Source: Streptomyces hawaiiensis (GTDB lineage Bacteria; Actinomycetota; Actinomycetes; Streptomycetales; Streptomycetaceae). Taken from it: a DNA stretch of 64,000 nucleotides. Made by a program: the position numbers and the translations under genes. The notes beneath the pieces are model-generated. The model had not been told where the DNA came from. It saw nothing but the letters and a program-made list of their open reading frames with translations, and ran no database searches. Below, piece by piece: positions 24,371 through 33,547 of the stretch; within the stretch, counting starts at the first letter, position 1, and every line of letters begins with the position of its first letter. Location: positions 4,030,001-4,094,000 of the forward strand of contig NZ_CP021978.1 in assembly GCF_004803895.1 (NCBI RefSeq). Reading direction: 5' to 3'.

Positions 24371-25700
24371 GCAGCGAGCGTACGCGACGGCGGTGCGCCT
24401 GCATCGCGGCCGTGTAGACGTCCGCCGTGGCAGCGGCCGAGGTGTCCCAGCCGAAGGACTGGGCGTGCCGGGCGGCCTGCCCGCCGAGCCGGGGCGCCAG
24501 CCGCGGGTCGTCGGCGAAGTCGCCCAGCACGCGCGCGTAGTCGGCCGGATCGTGCCCGCGCACGAGGAAGCCGGTGTGTCCGTCGCGCACGGCGACCGGC
24601 AGACCGCCGACCGACGCCGCGAGCACCGGGGTACCGGCCGCCTGCGCCTCTATGGCGACCAGGCCGAAGGACTCGCTGTAGGAGGGCATGACCAGCACGG
24701 AGGCGGCGCGGAACCAGTCCGCCAGCTGCTCCTGGCCGACCGGCGGGCGGAACCGTACGACGTCCGCGATGCCCAGGCGCGCGGCCAGCTTCTGCAGACC
24801 CTCGGGCTTGGCGAGGCCGCTGCCGGAAGGGCCGCCGACGACGGGCACGAGGATGCGCGAGCGCAGTTCGGGGCGCTCGTCGAGGAGGACGGCGACGGCG
24901 CGCAGCAGCACGTCCGGTGCCTTCAGGGGCTGGATGCGGCCGGCGAAGAGGGGGATGAGCGCGTCCTGGGGCAGGCCGAGGCGGGCCCGGGCGGCGGCGC
25001 GGCCGTCGGCGGGCGAGAAGCGGGTGAGGTTCACACCGGGGTGGACCACGGCGACCTTGTCGGTCTCGGCCGCGTAGTGCCGTACGAGTTCGTCGGCCTC
25101 TTCGGTGGTGTTGGCGATGAGGCGGTCGGCGGCGGCGACGATCTGGGTCTCGCCGATGACGCGGGCGGCCGGTTCGGGGGTGTCGCCGTCGGCCAGGTTG
25201 GCGTTCTTGACCTTGGCCATGGTGTGCATGGCGTGCACCAGGGGGACGCCCCAGCGCTGGGCGGCGAGCCAGCCGACGTGGCCGGAGAGCCAGTAGTGGG
25301 AGTGGACGAGGTCGTAGTAGCCGGGGCGGTGACCGGCCCAGGCCTGCATCACGCCGTGGGTGAAGGCGCACAGCTGGGCGGGGAGGTCCTCCTTGTTGAG
25401 GCCCTCGTAGGGGCCTGCGTCGACGTGCCGGACGAGGACGCCGGGGGCCAGCTCGACGGTCGGGGGGAGGGCGGCCGCGGTCGCGCGCGTGAAGATCTCG
25501 ACCTCGATGCCGTGCGCGGCGAGGCGCTGGGCGAGCTCCACGATGTAGACGTTCATGCCGCCGGCGTCGCCGGTGCCCGGCTGGTGGAGCGGGGAGGTGT
25601 GCACGGAGAGCATGGCGACGCGGCGGGGCCTGCGGTGCAGCCGGAGGCGCGCGGGTGATGACGCGGAGCGCCGGCCGAGCCTGCCGATGTACTGGCTCAC
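24363..25700 (-). CDS. mshA: D-inositol-3-phosphate glycosyltransferase MshA (mycothiol)
   Basis: 445 aa. Transfers GlcNAc from UDP-GlcNAc to 1L-myo-inositol 1-phosphate, the first step of mycothiol synthesis. GT-B fold, GT4 family: the N-terminal acceptor loop SPLHQPGTGDAGGMNVYI, the donor-site ESFGLVAIEAQAAGTPVLA and the family-typical GRIQPLKAPDVLL are present. The GTG at 25700 is preceded by AAGGAGG. Full length. The first gene of a two-gene unit with ybjN. Confidence 0.95.
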   Translation of the reverse strand: MSQYIGRLGRRSASSPARLRLHRRPRRVAMLSVHTSPLHQPGTGDAGGMNVYIVELAQRLAAHGIEVEIFTRATAAALPPTVELAPGVLVRHVDAGPYEGLNKEDLPAQLCAFTHGVMQAWAGHRPGYYDLVHSHYWLSGHVGWLAAQRWGVPLVHAMHTMAKVKNANLADGDTPEPAARVIGETQIVAAADRLIANTTEEADELVRHYAAETDKVAVVHPGVNLTRFSPADGRAAARARLGLPQDALIPLFAGRIQPLKAPDVLLRAVAVLLDERPELRSRILVPVVGGPSGSGLAKPEGLQKLAARLGIADVVRFRPPVGQEQLADWFRAASVLVMPSYSESFGLVAIEAQAAGTPVLAASVGGLPVAVRDGHTGFLVRGHDPADYARVLGDFADDPRLAPRLGGQAARHAQSFGWDTSAAATADVYTAAMQAHRRRVRSLHG

Positions 25701-25903
25701 GTGGCGTTCCTCCTTGCTCCGGGCGTGCCTTTCGCAGGGCGCACGGTGCCCTCCGACGGGGCCAACACCGGAGGAAGGTGCTCCATTTCCCGATTCGGGA
25801 GTTTTACCGAATCATTACCGTCTGTCGCTCAACCGTTCGAGGGTGTGGGGGCCCGTGTCCGTCGGCCCCGGGAGCGTGACCAGGAGGTGAACTCCGCGCG
25901 GGG

Positions 25904-26189
25904 ACCGGGTGCACCCACCCCGACGGCAAGGTCCTCACCAAGGTCTCCTGCATGGTCGAGGCCCTGGAGAGCCAGTCGCCGCTCAACTCCCTGGAGACGG
26001 ACCTGGGCGACGGTGCCGACACCCTCCACTCCGACCGCGGCGGCGCGATCGTGGACGGCGGCGCGGGCGACGACATCCTCCGCGGCGGCAAGGGCGACCG
26101 ACCACCGGACGACGCCGGGCGGTCTGTCGGTGCATGTCTTCGAGTCGGCGGGGACGCCGGGGTTCGGGACGTACGGGGGCGGGGAGTAG
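25904..26189 (+). pseudogene. RTX/hemolysin-type calcium-binding protein remnant
   Basis: No start codon or signal peptide precedes a fragment reading GCTHPDGKVLTKVSC, then NSLETDLGDGADTLHSDRGG and the RTX nonapeptide-like GGAGDDILRGGKGD. The frame is then lost, and a C-terminal-like stretch (VHVFESAGTPGFGTYGGGE) ends in another frame at 26189. This is a heavily deleted copy of the streptomycete secreted RTX protein. The 200 bp upstream, before mshA, hold no gene. Confidence 0.6.
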
Positions 26190-26248
26190 CGGCCGGGGCG
26201 CCGGAGAAGGCTGGGCGACGAGCTCCCCGGATCCCTACCCTCGCAGGC

Positions 26249-26665
26249 ATGACAGGCACACGGCATCGTCCCGCACCGCCGCCTCCGCCCGAGGAGCTGC
26301 TCCCCTGCCCGTGCTGCGGCCACCGGACCCTCGGCGAGCTGTGGGCCTACGAGATCTGCCCGGTCTGCTACTGGGAGGAGGACCCCTCCCAGCTCCGCCA
26401 CCCCACGTCCGGCAGCGGTCCCAACCACGGGCTGAGCCTGATCGAGGCGCAGGCCGACTACCGGCGGATCGGTGCCGTGACCGAGGAGATGCGGCGCCAT
26501 GTGCGGCCACCGCGCGACGACGAGCCGCTGGACCCGGGCTTCCGGCCCGCCGACCCCGGCCGGGACCCGTTCGAGCAGGGGCCGGCCGGCGACCCGATGC
26601 CCGACGACCTCACCACCCTCTACTACTGGCGTCCCACCTACTGGCGGCGGCACCTCGCCCCCTGA
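26249..26665 (+). CDS. CPCC-family cysteine-rich protein
   Basis: 138 aa. The signature PCPCCGHRTL, EICPVCYWEEDP and NHGLSLIEAQADYRRIGAV defines the cysteine-rich CPCC family; the paired Cys probably bind one zinc. The C-terminal 50 residues are Pro-rich and end in TLYYWRPTYW. No good ribosome site is visible, so the mRNA may be nearly leaderless. Function unknown. Confidence 0.82.
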   Translation: MTGTRHRPAPPPPPEELLPCPCCGHRTLGELWAYEICPVCYWEEDPSQLRHPTSGSGPNHGLSLIEAQADYRRIGAVTEEMRRHVRPPRDDEPLDPGFRPADPGRDPFEQGPAGDPMPDDLTTLYYWRPTYWRRHLAP

Positions 26666-26695
26666 CAGGGCCCGGGGCCGCTTAACCTCGTACGT

Positions 26696-27514
26696 ATGAC
26701 ACCCCGCGCGGCCGCCCGCCCCTTCGGAACGGTGACGCGCGGGACGACCAATCCCAACCGGCTGCGCCGTATGGACCGCTGGATCGCCGCCACGCACGGC
26801 GCCGAACTGCGCCGCGCAGCCGATCCCGTGGCGGTCGACCTCGGGTACGGCGCCGCCCCCTGGACGGCCGTCGAGCTGCTGCGGCGTCTGCGTACGGTCG
26901 CGCCACACGCGCGCGTGGTGGGCGTCGAGATCGAACCGGCCCGGGTCGCGGCGGCGCTGCCCTACGAGCGGGCGGGGCTCGTCTTCCTGCACGGCGGCTT
27001 CGAGATCCCGGTCCCGCAGCGGCCCCTGCTCGTCCGCGCGGCGAACGTGCTGCGGCAGTACGAGGAGGGTGAGGTCGCGGCCGTGTGGCAGCGGCTGTGC
27101 GCGCGGCTCGCACCCGCCGATCCGGCGACCGGGTCGCGCGGCGGACTGCTGGTCGAGGGGACCTGCGACGAGATCGGGCGGCGGCACGTCTGGGTCGCGC
27201 TCGGCCCGGAGGGGCCGCGCACGGTCACCTTCGCGACCCGGCTGGGCTCCCTGGAGCGCCCCTCGGACCTGGCGGAACGCCTGCCGAAGGCGCTCATCCA
27301 CCGCAACGTCCCGGGCGAGCCGGTGCACGCCTTCCTGCGCGACTTCGACCGCGCCTGGGCGGCCGCCGCACCCTATGCCTCCTACGGCGCCCGGCAGCGC
27401 TGGATCCGCGCGGTACGGGACCTGGTGGCGGACTGGCCGGTCGCGGACGGGCCGGTGCGGTGGCGGCAGGGTGAAGTGACGGTGCGGTGGGAGGCATTGG
27501 CGCCGGGCGCCTGA
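26696..27514 (+). CDS. SAM-dependent methyltransferase-fold protein
   Basis: 272 aa. Motif I is AVDLGYGAAPWTAVELL (about 46-62), followed by RVVGVEIEPARV with the ribose-binding acid and VRAANVLRQYEEGEV. The substrate is unknown. A 31-bp spacing to the CPCC gene suggests a common unit. Conserved as a single copy in Streptomyces backbones. Confidence 0.8.
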   Translation: MTPRAAARPFGTVTRGTTNPNRLRRMDRWIAATHGAELRRAADPVAVDLGYGAAPWTAVELLRRLRTVAPHARVVGVEIEPARVAAALPYERAGLVFLHGGFEIPVPQRPLLVRAANVLRQYEEGEVAAVWQRLCARLAPADPATGSRGGLLVEGTCDEIGRRHVWVALGPEGPRTVTFATRLGSLERPSDLAERLPKALIHRNVPGEPVHAFLRDFDRAWAAAAPYASYGARQRWIRAVRDLVADWPVADGPVRWRQGEVTVRWEALAPGA

Positions 27515-27710
27515 CTCCTCCGGTCTGGGCAGGGCCCGTTGGGAACGATCTCTTTGAGTCGTTCGTCACACAGACGGGGAGATCGTCATCCGGGGGCATA
27601 CCGGCGAGGGGGCGGCGGGAAGTACTACCTCTGTCGCTTTCCCATCCGACGTGGCAGCATCCCCGGGCGAGCCGCGAGTTACTGACGGTTAACCAGTGGG
27701 GGGCTGAGGT

Positions 27711-28799
27711 ATGGGAACGGGCAAGCGTGGCCTGATCGCGACGGCGGTGGCCGTGGTCTGCGCGGTCACGGTGCTGGCGGCACCGGGCACGGCGTTCGCG
27801 AGCCCCACCCCCTCCCCCACCCCGAGCGCGGGCCCGGCTCTCGCGCCCGGCAAGGACCTCGAAGCCGTCCGCAGGAAGCTCGACAAGCTCTACCGCGCCG
27901 CCGGCCGAGCCACCGACGAGTACAACGCCGCGGAGGAGAAGGCGGACAAACAGTCCGCCGAGGTCGTCGAGCTGGCCAAGAAGATCGTCAAGGGCCAGGA
28001 GAAGCTCAGGAAGCTGAAGGACCGCGCGGGCGCCGCGGCCGCCGCCCAGTACCGCGGGGGCGGGCTGCCGCCCGAGGCCCATCTGGTGCTGAGCGACGAT
28101 CCCCGGGATTTCCTCGACGGCGCGGGCCGAGTCCGCGAGGGCCACCACGCGACCAAGGGCCTCCTCGGCGAACTGACCCGCACCCAGGAGGACTTGGAGC
28201 AGTACGCCGAGGACGCCTCCGCGCAGTTGAAGAAACTGGAGGCGGGCCGCAAAGCCAAGGCCGCCGCACAGAAGAAGATCGAGAAGCAGATCGCGCAGGC
28301 GGAGAAGCTCGAGTCCGCGCTGCGGAAGGAGGAGCAGGAGCGCCTCGCCGAGCTGGAGAAGGAGGCCGCGAACAAGGCGCAGACCGCCTGGCTCGACTCC
28401 GGCGTCCTCGACGAGATCGAAGGAAAGGCCTCGGAGCAGGGCAAGAAGGCCGTTCGGTACGCCACGGCCCAGATCGGCAAGCCGTACCAGTGGGGCGCCG
28501 AGGGCCCGAAGACCTACGACTGCTCGGGGCTGACGTCACAGGCCTGGGTATCCGCCGGGCGCGGCATCCCGCGCACCTCGCAGGAGCAGTGGAAGCGGCT
28601 GCGGCACATCGACGTCCAGGACATGCGGCCCGGCGACCTCATCATCTACTTCGGCGACGCCAGCCATGTCGCGATGTACATCGGCGACGGGGCGATGGTG
28701 CACGCGCCGCGGCCCGGCCGGACCGTGACGATCGCGGGGGCCGGATCCATGCCCATCCTCGGGGTGGTCCGGCCGGACGCCGACGCTGGCGCCAACTGA
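27711..28799 (+). CDS. Secreted NlpC/P60 peptidoglycan hydrolase
   Basis: 362 aa. Signal peptide 1-30 with a cleavage-type AFA-S. Residues 48-225 form a long Lys/Glu/Ala coiled coil that regulates such hydrolases. The C-terminal NlpC/P60 domain has the catalytic triad Cys271 (TYDCSGLTSQAW), His319 (DASHVAMYIG) and His331 (VHAPRPG). It cleaves stem peptides (D-Glu to diamino acid) outside the cell. I looked for a c-di-AMP riboswitch upstream and did not recognise one. Confidence 0.92.
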   Translation: MGTGKRGLIATAVAVVCAVTVLAAPGTAFASPTPSPTPSAGPALAPGKDLEAVRRKLDKLYRAAGRATDEYNAAEEKADKQSAEVVELAKKIVKGQEKLRKLKDRAGAAAAAQYRGGGLPPEAHLVLSDDPRDFLDGAGRVREGHHATKGLLGELTRTQEDLEQYAEDASAQLKKLEAGRKAKAAAQKKIEKQIAQAEKLESALRKEEQERLAELEKEAANKAQTAWLDSGVLDEIEGKASEQGKKAVRYATAQIGKPYQWGAEGPKTYDCSGLTSQAWVSAGRGIPRTSQEQWKRLRHIDVQDMRPGDLIIYFGDASHVAMYIGDGAMVHAPRPGRTVTIAGAGSMPILGVVRPDADAGAN

Positions 28800-29100
28800 A
28801 CGCGGACGGCGGCCGGACGACGGCACACCGGATATCGGACACCCGCGGTGACCTGGCCCACGTGACCCACTCCACGCCCCACCGCGAGCAAACCGTGCGC
28901 CGACGTGACGTTCGTCATCCCCACAGCATCTCCGAGCTGTCCAACTGCGGTACATATCGCGGCATATGACACTGGCCGGTGGCACAGCGGCGTGGCTCAC
29001 ACCATTCCAATGCGGCGCCGACACCCGCTATGGTCCCCGTCGGTGGGTCGAGGTCCCTCGCCCCACCGTGCCCTCGGGGGGAGGGAAGGAACCCTAGACG
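28800..29100. other. Intergenic region with no supported gene
   Basis: 301 bp between the NlpC/P60 and phosphatase genes. It holds an ATAT-CGCGGC-ATAT dyad near 28951-28967 and a possible -10 TATGGT near 29030. GGGAGGG lies 10-16 bp before the next start. Nothing else was recognised. Confidence 0.5.
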
Positions 29101-30447
29101 ATGCCCGTACCCATACCGCGGCAGAGAGCGATCCCGGCCGTGGAAAGTGGTCAGGCGCAGGCCGCGTCTCCGCGCGGCGGCCCGGCCGAGGAGTCCGCGA
29201 AGGACGCCTCGCCCGCGGGCCGCACGCCGGACACCGCCGGGAACACCACGGACAAGGTGGAGAACAACACCGCCCACACCAACCTGACGCTGCTGCTGAT
29301 CGAGGACGACCCGGCCGGTTCGCCGATCGTGCCGGACATGCTCGACCAGGCAGGCAAGCCGATCCGCGTCCGCACGGCCCGCAACCTGACGGAGGCCGGG
29401 CGGCTGCTGACCGACGACGTCCACTGCATCCTGCTGGACCTGGCGCTGCCCGCGCCGGGCCACAGCGACTCCGAGGACGAGCTCGCCGTGCTCCGGCACG
29501 TGCTGGAGCTCGCGCCCCGGCACGCCGTCCTGGCGCTGACCGCGTCCGGCGACGCCGAGCGCGGCGCCGAGGCGGTGCGCGTGGGCGCTCAGGACTACCT
29601 CTTCCGCGACGAGCTGGACGGCAGGCTGCTGAGCCGGGCGATCCGCTACGCGGTGGAGCGCAAGCGTTCCGAGTCGGCCGAGCGCCGGCTCGCCGAGGGC
29701 CGGCTGCGGGCGCAGGAGAACCGCCGCCTGGAGCGCGGCCTGCTGCCGACGCCGCTGCTGGAGGGCTCCCCGCTGCGGTTCGCCGCCCGCTATCGCCCGG
29801 GCCGCTCGCGCGCGCTGCTCGGCGGCGACTTCTACGACGTCGTGCGGACGCCGGACGGCACCGTGCACGCCATGATCGGCGACGTCTGCGGGCACGGTCC
29901 GGACGAGGCCGCCCTCGGGGTGGAGCTGCGGATCGCGTGGCGCGCGCTGACGCTGGCGGGCCTGTGCGGCGACCAGCTGCTGGGCACGCTCCAGCAGGTG
30001 CTGGAACACGAGCGGGCCGACGACGAGATCTTCGCGACCCTGTGCACGGTCGACATCGCGCCGGACGGCCGCCGCGCCGGCCTGTGCCTGGCGGGCCACC
30101 CGTCGCCGCTGCTGGCCCGCCCGGGCAAGCCGGCCCGCCTGCTGCCCTACGACAACAACGGCCCCGCCCTCGGGCTGCTGCCCGGTGCCCGCTGGCCGCG
30201 CATGCAGGTGGAGCTGGGCCCCGAGTGGAGCCTGATGCTCTACACCGACGGCCTGATCGAGGGCCACATCGGCCAGGGCCGGGAGCGGCTCGGCCAGGAC
30301 GGCATGACGGAGATGATCCGCCGCCAGTTCGCCGAGGGCCTGCGGGGCGAGCAGCTGCTGCGGGCGGCGGTGAACGAGGTGCGCGACCTCAACGGTGGCG
30401 AGCTGACGGACGACGTGGCGGTACTGCTGCTGGACCGGGTGCCGTAG
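29101..30447 (+). CDS. Response regulator with SpoIIE-type PP2C phosphatase output
   Basis: 448 aa. A disordered 60-residue N-terminus, then a receiver domain (LLLIEDDPAG acid pocket, phospho-accepting Asp113 in CILLDLALPAPG, TAS switch residue), a coiled-coil linker (ESAERRLAEGRLRAQENRRL), and an RsbU/SpoIIE phosphatase domain with GGDFYDVV, IGDVCGHGPDEA, LYTDGLIEG and TDDVAVLLL metal motifs. It probably dephosphorylates an anti-sigma antagonist in response to an unlinked kinase. No cognate kinase is adjacent. Confidence 0.92.
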   Translation: MPVPIPRQRAIPAVESGQAQAASPRGGPAEESAKDASPAGRTPDTAGNTTDKVENNTAHTNLTLLLIEDDPAGSPIVPDMLDQAGKPIRVRTARNLTEAGRLLTDDVHCILLDLALPAPGHSDSEDELAVLRHVLELAPRHAVLALTASGDAERGAEAVRVGAQDYLFRDELDGRLLSRAIRYAVERKRSESAERRLAEGRLRAQENRRLERGLLPTPLLEGSPLRFAARYRPGRSRALLGGDFYDVVRTPDGTVHAMIGDVCGHGPDEAALGVELRIAWRALTLAGLCGDQLLGTLQQVLEHERADDEIFATLCTVDIAPDGRRAGLCLAGHPSPLLARPGKPARLLPYDNNGPALGLLPGARWPRMQVELGPEWSLMLYTDGLIEGHIGQGRERLGQDGMTEMIRRQFAEGLRGEQLLRAAVNEVRDLNGGELTDDVAVLLLDRVP

Positions 30448-30540
30448 CGCGTGGCCCGAGCTCCAGGGCCGAAATCGGCGGTCAGCCGGTCGCGGGCGGC
30501 GGCGTCCAGGTGCCCGGCGCGGATGTCGCCACTCGGGGCC

Positions 30541-30873
30541 TTACCGGCCGCCGTTCCAGGGGCCGTACGGGCCGTCGCTGCTGGAGCCGCGCTGACTGCG
30601 GCCCCCGCCCGGGAGGGCCCGGATCGCCGGCCGTACGTCGACCATGTACACGATCGTCGCGATGAGGCCGATGATCGGCAGGAACGACAGGATCGGGAAG
30701 AGCAGGTTCACCACGAAGGCGATCCCCAGGATGATCAGCCAGAAGGGCTTGGTCTTCTTGTCGGCCGCGCGGTAGGCGTCCTCCCGGCGGACGGCCGCGT
30801 CGAACAACGCGAAACCGCTGAAAATCATCAGGGCCGTGCTCAGAAGCCACATAAACCCTGCGAAGCCCTGCAT
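30541..30873 (-). CDS. DUF2516 small membrane protein
   Basis: 110 aa from the ATG at 30873; GTG codons at 30879 and 30891 are possible starts, and AGGTGG fits the 30879 GTG best. Two or three hydrophobic helices (WLLSTALMIFSGFALF, FWLIILGIAFVVNLLFP, FLPIIGLIATIVYMV) flank the conserved basic loop REDAYRAADKKTK. Function unknown; widespread in Streptomyces beside the following HBHA-like and XRE genes. Confidence 0.85.
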   Translation of the reverse strand: MQGFAGFMWLLSTALMIFSGFALFDAAVRREDAYRAADKKTKPFWLIILGIAFVVNLLFPILSFLPIIGLIATIVYMVDVRPAIRALPGGGRSQRGSSSDGPYGPWNGGR

Positions 30874-30929
30874 CAGCACAACGCCCACCACCTGACTCGG
30901 CTCGTCCCTACGCGGTCACCGTACCCGTA

Positions 30930-30966
30930 CAACGGGCCGGGCACCCCCAGGGTGCCCGGCCCGTTG
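30930..30966 (-). terminator. Strong hairpin terminator of the HBHA-like gene
   Basis: A 17-bp perfect stem (30930-30946 with 30950-30966) and a 3-nt loop lie 20 bp after the stop of the HBHA-like gene and before the DUF2516 start. Confidence 0.88.
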
Positions 30967-30986
30967 CCTGTGATCGCTCCGCGGTC

Positions 30987-31649
30987 CTACTTGGCGGGCG
31001 GGGTGGTCTTCTTGGCCGGGGTGGTCCGGCGCACCGGGGCCTTCTTGGCCGCGGGGGCCTTCTTCACCTGGGCGGCGGCGGCCGGCTTCGCCGGCTCCTC
31101 CTTGACCTCGACCGGCTGCGGCTTCGGCTCGACGGCCACGGCCAGCTCCTCGACGCCCTCGGCGACGTCCTCGATGCTGTCGGCGGCCTCGCCGCGCCAG
31201 GTCCGCACGGTCTGCTCGCCGTGCTCGGCGACCTTCTCGTAGGTCTCACGGGCCTTGACGGCGTACTCGGCGGCCACGCCGACGCCGCGCAGCGCGAAGT
31301 CCTGGGCGCTCTCGCCGACCTTCTTCAGGTCCGCGTCGATCGTGCTGCCGAGCTTCTTGATGTCGACGTCGATCGAGCCGATGAACTCGGTGACCTTGGT
31401 CTGGAGGGTCTCCTGCGTCTCCTTGACGCGGGCGGTGGCCTCCTTGGCCCGGGCGGAGGCCTTCTCCTGGACCGCCTTGGTGTCGGTGTTGCGTACGGCG
31501 TCGATCCGCGCGGGGGCCTCGGAGCGCAGCTGCTCCACCAGGGCCGGCACCTTCTTGGCCTGCTGAAGGGCGAGGTCGGCGGTGCCTGCGGCGAAGTAGA
31601 GCGGGGTCGGGTTGCTGAAGGTCTTGCGCAGGTCGTCGGTGATGGCCAT
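30987..31649 (-). CDS. Heparin-binding hemagglutinin (HBHA)-like protein
   Basis: 220 aa from the ATG at 31649. The N-terminus (DDLRKTFSNPTPLYFAAGTA) and a long coiled coil to about residue 150 match actinobacterial HBHA-like proteins. The C-terminus is a Lys/Ala/Pro-rich basic tail (KKAPAAKKAPVRRTTPAKK). In mycobacteria HBHA is a surface adhesin and lipid-body protein; in Streptomyces the role is unclear and may concern membranes or nucleoid. The XRE regulator gene lies just upstream. Confidence 0.8.
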   Translation of the reverse strand: MAITDDLRKTFSNPTPLYFAAGTADLALQQAKKVPALVEQLRSEAPARIDAVRNTDTKAVQEKASARAKEATARVKETQETLQTKVTEFIGSIDVDIKKLGSTIDADLKKVGESAQDFALRGVGVAAEYAVKARETYEKVAEHGEQTVRTWRGEAADSIEDVAEGVEELAVAVEPKPQPVEVKEEPAKPAAAAQVKKAPAAKKAPVRRTTPAKKTTPPAK

Positions 31650-31740
31650 GGTGATGGTCCTCCCGGATTCTGTCTCGCTTGAGGGTTCGGCTGAGGGTTT
31701 TGTGTGATCCGCGGCGGTACGGCCGGTGCCCTGGTCCGGC

Positions 31741-32385
31741 TCAGCCGGCCGTCTGCCGCGGATCGGTGTCACCGCCGCCGGTGCCCTTGCGGGTCCGGCG
31801 GGCGGCGGTCGTACCGTCGTCGTGCGTGCTGTCGCTCTTGCGGCCGCGGCGCCGGGCGGGCTGACCGCCGTCGCCCGGGCCGGTGCGCGGTATCTCGGCG
31901 CCGGCGTCGGGAGCGTCCCCGTCCACGCTCACCGCGCCGTCACCGGGGACGACACCGATGACACCGGACGCACCCGCGAGGCCCGCGCCTGCCAGGCCGT
32001 CCGAGGCGTCCGCGCCATCCGAACCGTCGCCGGTCCCGAATCCGTTCTCCTTGCGGAAGGACTCGTAGATCTGCAGCAGCACCTGCTTCTGCCGCTCGTT
32101 CAGCGTCGGGTCGGCGAGGATGACGGCCCGCGTCTCCACCTCGTCCCGGTCCCGCTCGGCATCGAGGATGCCGGCCCGGACGTACAGCGTCTCGGCGGAG
32201 ATCCGCAGCGCCTTGGCGACCTGCTGCAGCACCTCCGCGCTGGGCTTGCGCAGCCCGCGCTCGATCTGGCTCAGATACGGATTGGACACCCCGGCGGCAT
32301 CGGCGAGCTGCCTGAGGGACAGCTGCGCGGTGCGCCGCTGTTCGCGCAGGTAGTCACCTAGATTGCCGACGTTGAGCGATGCCAT
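31741..32385 (-). CDS. XRE-family HTH regulator
   Basis: 214 aa from the ATG at 32385. Cro/C1-type HTH at about residues 9-66 (LGDYLREQRRTAQLSLRQLA, VSNPYLSQIERGLRKPSAEV), a helical segment (LADPTLNERQKQVLLQIYES), then a disordered acidic/Gly-rich region and a basic tail. A perfect 20-bp palindrome lies 30 bp upstream and is probably its own operator. The HBHA-like gene 91 bp downstream is a likely target. Confidence 0.9.
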   Translation of the reverse strand: MASLNVGNLGDYLREQRRTAQLSLRQLADAAGVSNPYLSQIERGLRKPSAEVLQQVAKALRISAETLYVRAGILDAERDRDEVETRAVILADPTLNERQKQVLLQIYESFRKENGFGTGDGSDGADASDGLAGAGLAGASGVIGVVPGDGAVSVDGDAPDAGAEIPRTGPGDGGQPARRRGRKSDSTHDDGTTAARRTRKGTGGGDTDPRQTAG

Positions 32386-32414
32386 GCCTCCACAGTGCGG
32401 CATTCCGCTAACTA

Positions 32415-32434
32415 TTGCAAGCACCCGCTTGCAA
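32415..32434. promoter_or_regulatory. Perfect palindromic operator upstream of the XRE gene
   Basis: TTGCAAGC (32415-32422) and GCTTGCAA (32427-32434) flank ACCC. The site lies at the likely promoter of the XRE gene (start at 32385). TTGCAAGC half-sites are unusual in 70 percent GC DNA. It is probably an autoregulatory operator. Confidence 0.7.
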
Positions 32435-32935
32435 AAGTGCGCCACGCCACCCGGTGCGTCGACGAGGCCGAGCACGACAGTCGGCGCCGCCCGAGCGCGA
32501 CGACTCGGCAACGACCCCGCCCGGTCGGCGCGCCACAGGCTGCTTGACGTGGGCGATGTGACACACGCCACAGAGGGTCATCCGGCGACACTGCCGCGAA
32601 TCTGGCGCAAATTGATCGCTCCGGTCTCCGGAATTTGAGATTCCCTGGCTGCCGGCCACCCCGGCACCCCCAATTGGACCCCTGTCAGACGGCCTTCCAG
32701 AAACGGTGATATCCGCAGTTCTTCATGAGGTGTTCAGTGTTCCGCTTCGACGTCTAAGGCAGATGAAATACGGATCGACACCCTCTGCATTGTCCGCAGG
32801 GTTGACAGCGGTCAGTCTTGGGATGTTGCATGACGTCATCAACGGGGCGGGGTGGCAAACGGGGGCCATTCAGAAGGGCCGACGCCGCAGAGGCGTTCTA
32901 CTGACCTGCTGCCATCTCCATTTGGGGGAGATGTC
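32435..32935 (+). promoter_or_regulatory. Low-GC spacer at the left end of the phenazine island, with candidate promoter
   Basis: About 500 bp without a supportable gene; the base composition is visibly lower in GC from about 32600. A consensus -35 TTGACA lies at 32802-32807, a weak -10 (TTGCAT) at about 32826, and the perfect palindrome ATGACGTCAT at 32830-32839, before the secreted-protein gene. The palindrome could be a repressor site. Confidence 0.45.
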
Positions 32936-33520
32936 ATGAGTAGAATCAAGCTCACGCTGTCGATCGCTACCTCGGCCATTGTGTTTACGGCCGTGAGTAT
33001 CGCAGGTCCTACCTTCATCCAGGCCGAGATGGCGAATGCATCGACGGCCGCGGGCGAAACATCTGCTACCGCGGCCCCGGATGCCAAAGTGAAAGCCCCT
33101 CTTACGCCGGCAGAACTGCTGAAGCTCCTGGGCGAGCGAATCAAGACCAAGGACGTGGACGGAATCATAGCCCTCCACGAGCCCGAAGCGGCGATTGTCA
33201 ATTACGACGGATCGATTATCAGGGGCCACAAGGAAATCCGGGCCTTCTACATCGAGTGGTTCAAGTCCGATCCGGTGCTCACTGTCAACCCTCGCCAGAC
33301 TGTGCTGGCGGGAGGGAAGCGCACGGGCGACAAGGTACGCAACCGCACGGCGGCCATAATGGGGGATTATTCCCTGGAGCAGAACGCGCCTGACGGTACC
33401 CGCGAGAAGTTCACCGGGAATTTCTGCGACACCGTGCAAGAGCAGCCGAACGGTACGTGGCTGTACGTCCAGGACAACCCTTACCCGCCCCACGGCGGCG
33501 CAACGTCGGCCCATCACTGA
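32936..33520 (+). CDS. Secreted NTF2/SnoaL-like (DUF4440-type) protein
   Basis: 194 aa; GGGGGAG precedes the ATG at 32936. Signal peptide about 1-34 (LTLSIATSAIVFTAVSIA then AEMANAS). The mature part matches the NTF2-like fold: LTPAELLKLLGERIKTKDVD, GIIALHEPEAAIVNYDG, IRGHKEIRAFYIEWFKSDP, ending PNGTWLYVQDNPYP. Base composition is lower in GC than its neighbours, suggesting transfer. It could belong to the phenazine island or just border it; no enzymatic role is assigned. Confidence 0.72.
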   Translation: MSRIKLTLSIATSAIVFTAVSIAGPTFIQAEMANASTAAGETSATAAPDAKVKAPLTPAELLKLLGERIKTKDVDGIIALHEPEAAIVNYDGSIIRGHKEIRAFYIEWFKSDPVLTVNPRQTVLAGGKRTGDKVRNRTAAIMGDYSLEQNAPDGTREKFTGNFCDTVQEQPNGTWLYVQDNPYPPHGGATSAHH

Positions 33521-33547
33521 TCGGGCTGCCCCGGCGGTCTCGTCTTC

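Noticed and set aside
27515..27710. Possible c-di-AMP (ydaO) riboswitch upstream of the NlpC/P60 gene
   Set aside because: Streptomyces NlpC genes sometimes have one, but the conserved core segments were not recognised here.
32706..32939. 77-codon plus-strand frame before the secreted NTF2-like gene
   Set aside because: No ribosome site and it overlaps the putative promoter and palindrome; the secreted gene has a clear start at 32936.
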